From CAYQTL01 sp964420405 (lineage in GTDB: Bacteria > Acidobacteriota > Thermoanaerobaculia > Thermoanaerobaculales > Sulfomarinibacteraceae), in NCBI GenBank assembly GCA_964420405.1, contig CAYQTL010000023.1, forward strand, positions 1-56,244: a stretch of DNA of 56,244 nt, read 5' to 3'. Position 1 is the first letter of the stretch. Each line of letters begins with the position of its first letter. The notes under the pieces were generated by a model. The model ran no database searches and had not been told where the DNA came from. It saw only the letters and a list, made by a program, of their open reading frames with translations. This document shows positions 19,602 to 26,618 of the stretch, in pieces. The position numbers and the translations under genes are program-made.

Positions 19602-21751
19602 CGCGGCTCGAGGTTGTTGATGAAGATCTGCAGGCGCATGTCCACCGGCCGCGTCTTGTACTGCTCGACGAACTCGAGGATCCGCGCCACCTCCCGGTCC
19701 CCCGGCGACCGCGCGTCCAGCCGTCGCAGCAGTCCCTCGGCGCCCGTCAGGTTGTACACCCGAAGCTCGTCCAGCGCGGCGTTGTACAGAGACCGCTCGA
19801 GAGCGTCCGCCAGCTCGGGCTGGTCCGGGTGCTTCTCGTGCAGCTCGGCCAGGATCGACACGGCGGTGCGATGGTCGTTCGCCGCGAGAGCGGCCTGCAG
19901 CGGTGCCGCGTCGGGCTCGACCTCGAGAATCCGCGAGCGCAGGTCGTTCAGGCCGGGGTCGGTCGGGTGCCGCTCGAGGCCCGCGGCGACCTGCTGGTAG
20001 GCGGCGAACCAGCGTCCCTGGGCGAGCAGCTCCGAGGCGGTTCCGACGCTCGCCGGGACCGGGGTCGGCGTCGGCGGGGCGATCGCGGCCTGGTAGGTGG
20101 CCAGGCGCCGCTCGAGCCGGATGCGGTCCAGGTCCGAGGCGGGGTCGAACTGCTGCAGCAGGTGGACGGCCTCCTCCACGCGGCGCTGCCGGTACAGCGT
20201 CTCGGCCTCGGCCAGCAGGCGGTTGAGCACCTCGGTGGCGTCCTCCTCGGGCGGCGAGCCGAGCAGCATCGACCCGAGCCACACGCCGACCAGGATGATC
20301 ACGAGGCCGGCGGCGGCGGCGGCGATCGGTCGCCACGGCAGCGTCCGTCGGCGCAGCGCGGGCCGCGGCGGCGCGGCGTCGGAGGGCCCGTGCGGCGTCT
20401 CGAGGTCGAGGGACAGGTCCTCGAACCGGTCGGCCTCCGGCAGGTCCTCACGGAATAGGTCGTCCTCGAGGTCGGGCATCTCGGGGGCGAGCCCGGCGTC
20501 CAGCGGCGGCGGTCCGGCCTGGTCGGGGACCGGCTGCTCCGCCAGGCGACGCCGCAGCTCCTCCGCCCCGAGATGGTGGGGCGCGATCCGGCGGATGTCG
20601 TCGAGCAGCCGGCCGGCGTGCTCCCGGTCGCCGCCCACGAGCGCGTCGCGGGCGTCGAACAGCATGTGCTCGACGCGGCGCTCGACCTCGTCCGCGCGCC
20701 GCGACGCCTCGGCGATCCGCTCTGCAGCCCGCCGGTGCTCCGGGTCGACCAGGTAGACCTGCGACCAGATGTGGACGGCGCCGAGGAAGTCCTCCCCCGC
20801 GAACGCGTTCTCTCCCTGCTCGAGCAGCTCGGCGACCCGCCGCGGGCCGTCGTCGTCGTCCCCGTCGTCGGCCGGCGCCTCGTCCTCGGACGCCGCCGGC
20901 GCCGGCTGCTCGGGCTCGTCCTCGAAGAGGTCGGCGATGTCGCCCGAGGTCGCGAACAGGTCGTCGTCGGTCGGCGCCGGCTCTCGGCCGGCAGCCCGCG
21001 GCTGGACGGGCTCGTCCCACAGACCGCCGCCGGCAGGTTCCGCCGCAGCGCCGCGCGGGTCGCCGGCGGGCGGCGGGGGGGCCGCCGCCTCGTCCTCGAT
21101 GGCGTCGAACCGGACCGCGAAGCCGTCGTCCCCGGCCGGCGGCCGGAAGCCGCCGCCGTCACCGTCACCGACCCCCCCGGACGCCTCCTGCGTCGCGCCG
21201 CCGGCGGCGTAGATCTCCCCGAGGGCGTGCTCGATGCCCGGGTGGTGTGGGTCGAGAGCCTGCGCCATCATGACGAAGTTGGCCGCCTCCTGCGGATCGC
21301 CTCCGTCCAGCGCCTCCTGGGCCTGGGTCAGGAACTGCGCGACCTGGTTCTCGACCTTGAGCGCCTCCCGGACCTGGGCCAGGAGCTGGCGGGCCTCGGG
21401 ATGGCCGGGCAGCTCGAGCAGCACCTGCTCGACCTTCGCCTGGGCGGAGGCGAACGCGCGCTGGTTGAAGTCCTCCACCGCCTCGATCAGGGTCATGTTG
21501 ATGGCGTCGGTCGTGGGCGCCTGAAGCTGGGTGATGATCTCGGTGAGGTCGATCTCGGCGGCGCCGGAGGTGAGCTGCTTGTGGAGGTTGACCGCCGGCC
21601 GGAACTCGGGGTCGAGGCGAAGCACGAACTCGAGGCCGATGAGCGCCTCCTCGCGCTGGCCGTCCTGGAGCTTGGTGACGACCTGCCGGAAGGCCGTGAC
21701 GACACGCTCCTGGGCCTGGGACGACAGCTCCAGGTTGCCCGGATACGCCAT
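19598..21751 (-). CDS. TPR-repeat membrane protein
   Basis: A 717-residue protein with three parts. The N-terminal part (about 1-190) is helical, with TPR-like hairpins. A long acidic, Pro/Ala-rich disordered middle contains another helical section near 300-400. One transmembrane helix follows around 472-500 (AAAAAGLVIILVGVWLGSML). A C-terminal TPR array (about 505-690) follows the helix, so one TPR domain should be cytoplasmic and the other periplasmic. There is no signal peptide. A weak TAGGAT box lies 10 nt before the ATG. Function is unknown; a scaffold across the inner membrane is plausible but inferred. Confidence 0.75.
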   Translation of the reverse strand: MAYPGNLELSSQAQERVVTAFRQVVTKLQDGQREEALIGLEFVLRLDPEFRPAVNLHKQLTSGAAEIDLTEIITQLQAPTTDAINMTLIEAVEDFNQRAFASAQAKVEQVLLELPGHPEARQLLAQVREALKVENQVAQFLTQAQEALDGGDPQEAANFVMMAQALDPHHPGIEHALGEIYAAGGATQEASGGVGDGDGGGFRPPAGDDGFAVRFDAIEDEAAAPPPPAGDPRGAAAEPAGGGLWDEPVQPRAAGREPAPTDDDLFATSGDIADLFEDEPEQPAPAASEDEAPADDGDDDDGPRRVAELLEQGENAFAGEDFLGAVHIWSQVYLVDPEHRRAAERIAEASRRADEVERRVEHMLFDARDALVGGDREHAGRLLDDIRRIAPHHLGAEELRRRLAEQPVPDQAGPPPLDAGLAPEMPDLEDDLFREDLPEADRFEDLSLDLETPHGPSDAAPPRPALRRRTLPWRPIAAAAAGLVIILVGVWLGSMLLGSPPEEDATEVLNRLLAEAETLYRQRRVEEAVHLLQQFDPASDLDRIRLERRLATYQAAIAPPTPTPVPASVGTASELLAQGRWFAAYQQVAAGLERHPTDPGLNDLRSRILEVEPDAAPLQAALAANDHRTAVSILAELHEKHPDQPELADALERSLYNAALDELRVYNLTGAEGLLRRLDARSPGDREVARILEFVEQYKTRPVDMRLQIFINNLEPR

Positions 21752-21808
21752 GTCGGCCTGAATCCTATCAGGCGGCCGAACAGACGGTCAACGCACCCCG
21801 CCGGGCGG

Positions 21809-23932
21809 TCACCGGCCCACCCCCGGAGCGGCTCCGGTGGCCGAGCCCGCCGCGGTCAGTGGCAGGATGATCCGGGCCACCGCGCCCAGCGGCGCCCGGT
21901 TGCGCAGCTGGAGCGTGCCGCCGTGGTCGCTCACCACCCGGTGCACCAGCGCCAGCCCCATGCCGGAGCCCCGGCCCTTGGTGGAGTAGAACGGCTGCAC
22001 CAGCACGGCGTCGTCGTCGGTCGGGAAGCCCGCCCCGTCGTCGGCGATCTCGATCGTCGCCGTGTCGGGCGTGGTCGTGACCGAGATCACCACCCGCCCG
22101 GCCTCGCCCACGGCGTCGGCGGCGTTGTCCATGAGGTTGACCAACGCCTGTCGGAGCTGGACCGGGTCGACGACCGCCTCCACCTCCTGCCGCGGCAGCT
22201 CGAGCTCGACCGCCAGCCCGCCGCGCAGGCCCCGGTACAACGACCACACCTCGCGCACGATCCGGCTCAACGAGCATGGCCGCGGCGCGACCGGCGGCAG
22301 CCGCGCGTACTGGTGGAACGCGTCCACCAGCTCCTTGAGCCCCGACACGTGCGCGACGATCGCCTCGCAGCCGGACGCGACGACCTCCCCGAGCTCTCCC
22401 GGCAGCGAGCCAGCCCGGCGCTGGATCCGCTCCGCCGCGAGGCGGATCGGCGTCAGCGGGTTGCGGATCTCGTGGGCGATGCGCTGGGCGACCTCGCTCC
22501 ACGCCGCCTGTCGCTGCGCCCGCACGAGCTGGGTGAGGTCGTCGATGGCGACCACCGAGCCGCCGCCGGCGAGGGGTGTCACCGTCACCTCGACGTGGCG
22601 CGCCGTGCCGTCCGCCTCGATCTCCAGCTCGAAGGTGGCGTCGTGCCCGTGAGCGCCACGGATCCGCTCGGCGAGCTCCTCCAGCCCCGTCCGGTCGAGC
22701 TCGGACAGGGCCAGCCAGCGTCCCGACCACGAACCTCCCCCGAGCATCCGCGCCGCGGCCGGGTTCGGCCGGAAGCTCGCGCCGTCCGCGTCGACGCTGA
22801 GCACGCCGGTGGGAATGGTGCCGAGCAGCGTCGCCAGCTCCTGGTTGGAGGCGAGGATCTCCGCCTCGGTCGCCCGCACCCGCCGCACCATGGCGTTGAA
22901 CGACCGCACCAGCACCGCGACCTCGTCGGTGGCGGGGCTCCGCACCTCCTCGAGCTCGTTGCCCTCGGCGACGCGCTGGGTCGCGTCCGCGACCGCGAGC
23001 AGCGGCTCCGTGAAGCGCCGCGACAGGTACAGCCCCATCCACACGGTGGCGAACAGCAGCAGCAGGGTCACCGCCAGGAACACCAGGATCGAGGTCGAGG
23101 TGAAGGTCCCGCGCTGCATCTTCATCTCCTGGAACTGGGCCTCCATGGCGTTGGCCCGGTCCAGGTGCACGAGCAGCTCCCGGGGCAGGACGTCGCCGAC
23201 CACCACCACCGTGCCGCCGCGACCGACGGGCTCCCAGGCGCGGATCAGCAGGCCCGCCCGCCACCGCTCGGCGCGCACCCCCGCCGCGGGGAGGCGGTCG
23301 CGGCGCAGCGGCGGCATCGAGGTCGGAATCTCCCGCGCGTCAGCCACCGCCTGGATGAGGCGGTCGCCCTCGAACAGCGCGAGCATGTCCACCCCCATGG
23401 TGCGCCGCAGGCGGTCCAGCGACGGCGCGCCGCGGCTCGCGCCGAGCTGATCCGCGGCCGCCCGCGCCTGGTCGCTGAGGCGGGCCTCCACCATCTCCCG
23501 CAGCTGGACCGACACGGCGGCGCCGCTACGCAGGATCTCCTCGACCGGCGAAGAGAACCACCGGTCGATCGAGCGCTGCAGGAAGTTGGTGGCGATCAGG
23601 AAGATGAAGATCACCGGCACGAACGTCAGCGCGACGTAGGTGACCACCAGCTTGGTGCGGAACCGGCTGCCGAGCACGCCGCTGCGGCTCTCCACGGCGA
23701 GCCGCACCAGGTTGCGCACCAGGATGAAGGACAGCACCAGGATCAGGGAGATGTCGAGGTACCAGAGCACGAACAGCAGCAGGCGGTTGGTCAGCTCCTC
23801 GGGGGACGCGCTCTGGGTGCGCTGCAGCAGGTAGACCGCACCGAGCGAGAGCAGCAGCAGGAACAGGAAGGCGACCACCAGGAAGCGGTTCTGGCGGCGG
23901 TACCTGTGCCACGCGCTGCGCCACTCAGTCAT
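21809..23932 (-). CDS. NtrY-like membrane sensor histidine kinase
   Basis: The 707-residue kinase has an NtrY-type layout. There are several N-terminal transmembrane helices in the first 110 residues, an extracytoplasmic segment, and a further helix near 290 leading into HAMP (SRRFTEPLLAVADAT). A PAS domain (LLGTIPTGVLSVDADG) follows, then HisKA with phospho-acceptor His487 (QRIAHEIRNPLTPI) and an HATPase domain (NLMDNAADAV, DDGAGF, STKGRGSGMGLALVHRVV). The usual partner, an NtrX response regulator, is not adjacent. The gene overlaps the upstream DUF4390 gene by 8 bp. The signal it senses is unknown. Confidence 0.88.
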   Translation of the reverse strand: MTEWRSAWHRYRRQNRFLVVAFLFLLLLSLGAVYLLQRTQSASPEELTNRLLLFVLWYLDISLILVLSFILVRNLVRLAVESRSGVLGSRFRTKLVVTYVALTFVPVIFIFLIATNFLQRSIDRWFSSPVEEILRSGAAVSVQLREMVEARLSDQARAAADQLGASRGAPSLDRLRRTMGVDMLALFEGDRLIQAVADAREIPTSMPPLRRDRLPAAGVRAERWRAGLLIRAWEPVGRGGTVVVVGDVLPRELLVHLDRANAMEAQFQEMKMQRGTFTSTSILVFLAVTLLLLFATVWMGLYLSRRFTEPLLAVADATQRVAEGNELEEVRSPATDEVAVLVRSFNAMVRRVRATEAEILASNQELATLLGTIPTGVLSVDADGASFRPNPAAARMLGGGSWSGRWLALSELDRTGLEELAERIRGAHGHDATFELEIEADGTARHVEVTVTPLAGGGSVVAIDDLTQLVRAQRQAAWSEVAQRIAHEIRNPLTPIRLAAERIQRRAGSLPGELGEVVASGCEAIVAHVSGLKELVDAFHQYARLPPVAPRPCSLSRIVREVWSLYRGLRGGLAVELELPRQEVEAVVDPVQLRQALVNLMDNAADAVGEAGRVVISVTTTPDTATIEIADDGAGFPTDDDAVLVQPFYSTKGRGSGMGLALVHRVVSDHGGTLQLRNRAPLGAVARIILPLTAAGSATGAAPGVGR

Positions 23933-24458
23933 GGCCCGTCCCGGCCAGCTCGACGGGCTGCTCGACCCACGGCGTGCCGTCGACGTCCGGGAACACCAGC
24001 CACCGGGTCGACGCCGAGAACACCGCCCGCACCCGCACGGAGAGGCCGTCGAGCCGCCGGCCCTCGGGCAGCACCAGCCGGACCGTCGGCGGCGAGCGCA
24101 GCCACCGCCGTGCGTCGTCCGCCGACCCGAGCTCCTCGATGTCGAGCATCACCTCGTCGAGGCTGAGCTCACAGCGGTAGCGGCCGGTCAGCGGGTCGAA
24201 CGCCGCGCTGACGATCAGGTCGCCCTTGAACAGGCGTCGGTCCCACCACAGCGTACGGTCCGACCTGACCCGGATCGGGTAGCGGATGCGGACCATCGCG
24301 CCCGACGGCAGGGCCGTCTCCATCGCGGCCGGCAGTGCCCGGGTCAGGTGGACGGTCACGCCGATGGCGTCGCGATCGGGAGTCACGTCGACGGACAGCG
24401 GCCCCGTGCCTGCCAGGACCACCCCGAGCAGCACCACCGGCAGGGCGGACATCGCCAC
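23925..24458 (-). CDS. DUF4390-like exported protein
   Basis: The 177 residues begin with a short signal peptide (MSALPVVLLGVVLAGTG). A beta-rich domain follows that matches the DUF4390 pattern, including IRYPIRVRSDRTLWWDR and YRCELSLDEVML. DUF4390 genes are known to sit directly upstream of ntrY in several proteobacteria, and that arrangement is seen here with an 8-bp overlap. The start is GTG 24458 or the ATG two codons later. A TAGACT box lies only a few bases upstream, suggesting a very short leader. The protein is probably periplasmic and may assist the kinase. Confidence 0.72.
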   Translation of the reverse strand: MAMSALPVVLLGVVLAGTGPLSVDVTPDRDAIGVTVHLTRALPAAMETALPSGAMVRIRYPIRVRSDRTLWWDRRLFKGDLIVSAAFDPLTGRYRCELSLDEVMLDIEELGSADDARRWLRSPPTVRLVLPEGRRLDGLSVRVRAVFSASTRWLVFPDVDGTPWVEQPVELAGTGHD

Positions 24459-24528
24459 CGGAGTCTACCACCAGAGGGCCCGTCGCCCGCCGGTGGTACA
24501 GTTGGCCGCGGAAGGAGCCGCGACGACG

Positions 24529-26067
24529 ATGGTTGTCCTGCCCGGCTGGTCGCCGGCCAACGAGCGCACGTTCAAGCAGCTCCTGTACCGGTTCCTGGAG
24601 GAGGTGCAGGTCACCAAGGCGGCGCTGTACCTGCGCGCCCCGGGCGGCGTCTTCGTGCTCGCCACCCAGTACGGTTTCGGCCGGCGCGACCTGCTGGCGG
24701 CGGAGCACGGCGTCGACGACCCGCTCACCCGCAAGGCGCTGGAGCGCCGGCACGAGCCCTGGACCCTCAACCGGCCCGACGGCTTCCCCGACGTCGCCGC
24801 CTACCTGACGGCCGGCGGCAGCGGCCGGTTGCTGCTCGTGCCGCTGTTCGACGGCCTGCGCACCGTCGGTTTCGTCGACGCCCGGGACAAGGGCCGGCGA
24901 CGGCCGTTCGAGGACGGCGACGCCCGCCGGGCACGGACCATCGCCGACGCGATGCTCGCCGAGCTGGTGGCGTGCGGGCTCGCCGCCGGCGACGGCCGCG
25001 ACGGCATCCCCGGCGAGGACGCCGCCGAGCCCCCGGCTGTCCGACCCCGGACCGCATCCGCGCCGCCAGCCGCCGCCGGGCCGACCGCCGGATCCGCCGC
25101 CCTTTCCGAGCGGTCCGCCGCGCTGGTGACGGAGGCTGCCCGGTCCGCGGTCCAGGAGGCCGGCGTGGTGGCGGCGGCGGTCACCGTCGTCACGCCGGCC
25201 CGCACGGCCGGCGTGCTGGCGGTGCGCGGCGACGTCGCCGAGCTCGACGCGGTGGCGATCCACCGCCACCAGTACCGGGCCTGGCGGGCCGCCGGCGGCG
25301 ACACCGTCCACCCGAGCGACTGGGGCCTGAGCCGGATGGAGGTGCCCGCCTCGGGCGGTCGCCCCCGCGCACAGGCGATCGCCACCGACCGGGTCGTCGC
25401 CGACGCCGAGTGGGCGCTGCTGCTGTCGGTCGTCGCCGGCAGCGCCCACGACGCCGGCCGCGCGCTCTCCCGGCTGCAGCGGCTCGCCGCGGCGCTGGTG
25501 GCGCTCGAGCGGCTGCGGTTCGCCCGGCGACAGCTGGCGCGGCGCCTGCTCGAGCCGGGCGAGAGCCGGCTCGACGCACTCGTCGCCCACAGCCTGGAGG
25601 TGTCGCGGCTGTCGTTCGGGATCGCCGTCAGGCTCGGGGTGGACCCCGGCGAGGCGGAGCGCGCCGCCCTCGCGGGCCTGCTGCACGACGTCGGCATGCG
25701 CGAGCTGGAGTACGACCGGCTCTACCGCGAGCCGACCCCGGGGGCGGAGGAGCAGCGGACCTACCGGCGCCACGTGGAGGTGGGAGAGCGGATCCTGCGA
25801 GGCAGCGGCCTCGACGAGCTCGCCGACGTCGTCCGGCACCACCACGAGCGGTGGGACGGACGCGGCTACCCGGACCGGCTGGCGGGCGGCTCGATCCCGC
25901 TCCTGGCCCGGGTGGTCCACCTCGCGGAGGTCTACGACACGCTGACGTCGGCCACGAGCTACCGGCCCGCGGTCGTGAAGGAGCGGGCGCTGTCGGTGAT
26001 CCGGGCCGCCGCCGGCCAGCAGTTCGATCCCGAGCTCGTCCCGGTCCTGGCGGAGGTCGCGTCATGA
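24529..26067 (+). CDS. HD-GYP domain protein with N-terminal GAF-like sensor
   Basis: The 512-residue protein joins a GAF-like domain (about 1-150), an Ala/Pro linker, a second poorly conserved alpha/beta region (about 190-310) and a C-terminal HD-GYP domain. The HD pair is H386-D387 (LLHDVG), HHHERWDGRGYP begins at H437, and GYP is 446-448. HD-GYP proteins hydrolyse cyclic di-GMP. One usual metal-site residue appears changed, since the common ADVYDALT reads AEVYDTLT. There are no membrane helices. It diverges from DUF4390-ntrY and overlaps smpB by four bases. Activity is likely but unproven. Confidence 0.85.
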   Translation: MVVLPGWSPANERTFKQLLYRFLEEVQVTKAALYLRAPGGVFVLATQYGFGRRDLLAAEHGVDDPLTRKALERRHEPWTLNRPDGFPDVAAYLTAGGSGRLLLVPLFDGLRTVGFVDARDKGRRRPFEDGDARRARTIADAMLAELVACGLAAGDGRDGIPGEDAAEPPAVRPRTASAPPAAAGPTAGSAALSERSAALVTEAARSAVQEAGVVAAAVTVVTPARTAGVLAVRGDVAELDAVAIHRHQYRAWRAAGGDTVHPSDWGLSRMEVPASGGRPRAQAIATDRVVADAEWALLLSVVAGSAHDAGRALSRLQRLAAALVALERLRFARRQLARRLLEPGESRLDALVAHSLEVSRLSFGIAVRLGVDPGEAERAALAGLLHDVGMRELEYDRLYREPTPGAEEQRTYRRHVEVGERILRGSGLDELADVVRHHHERWDGRGYPDRLAGGSIPLLARVVHLAEVYDTLTSATSYRPAVVKERALSVIRAAAGQQFDPELVPVLAEVAS

Positions 26068-26525
26068 CCGAGGACCGCCCGCGGCCGCTCGCCGTCAACC
26101 GCCGGGCCCGACACGAGTACCACCTCCTCGAGCGGGAGGTGGCCGGCATCGAGCTGCTCGGCACCGAGGTCAAGGCGATCCGCGACGGACGGGCGAACCT
26201 GACCGAGGCCCACGTCAGCTTCGAGCGCGGCGAGGCGTTCCTGGTCGGCTGCCACATCAGCCCGTACGAGCACGGCGGCTACGCCTCCCACGACCCGCTG
26301 CGGCGCAGGAGGCTGCTGCTGCAGCGGCGCCAGATCGACCGGCTCGCGGCGCGGGTTCGCGAGAAGGGGCTGACGGTGGTGCCGCTGGCGGTGCTCGTGG
26401 AGGGCAACTGGATCAAGGTCGAGATCGCCCTCGCCCGGGGCAAGCAGCTGCACGACAAGCGCGACACCCTGCGGCGCCGGACCCTCGAGCGGGAGGCCGA
26501 GCAGGCGGTCAAGGACCGCGGCTGA
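26064..26525 (+). CDS. smpB: SsrA-binding protein SmpB
   Basis: SmpB binds tmRNA and brings it to stalled ribosomes for trans-translation. The 153 residues include VNRRARHEYHLLEREVAGIE, LLGTEVKAIRDGRANL, and the C-terminal KQLHDKRDTLRRR tail that enters the mRNA channel. The ATG overlaps the stop of the HD-GYP gene (ATGA), so translation of this ribosome-rescue factor is tied to a cyclic-di-GMP gene. No tmRNA gene is visible nearby. Confidence 0.96.
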   Translation: MTEDRPRPLAVNRRARHEYHLLEREVAGIELLGTEVKAIRDGRANLTEAHVSFERGEAFLVGCHISPYEHGGYASHDPLRRRRLLLQRRQIDRLAARVREKGLTVVPLAVLVEGNWIKVEIALARGKQLHDKRDTLRRRTLEREAEQAVKDRG

Positions 26526-26537
26526 GCCTCCCGATGG

Positions 26538-26543
26538 TATAAT
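26538..26543 (+). promoter_or_regulatory. -10 box of uvrA
   Basis: A perfect TATAAT 75 bp upstream of the uvrA ATG. The leader contains AT-rich GCATAAAAGAA. No SOS-type operator was recognised. Confidence 0.55.
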
Positions 26544-26618
26544 CCGAGCATAAAAGAACGGCGCGCCCGAGCCGGAAGGATCGACGACCGGGCGCGGTTC
26601 GTGGAACGTGGAGAGGGT

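Noticed and set aside
20573..24166. A 1197-codon open frame on the plus strand
   Set aside because: It is antisense to the TPR and NtrY-like genes, which have recognisable domains. The plus-strand translation is Arg/His/Leu-rich with no family match.
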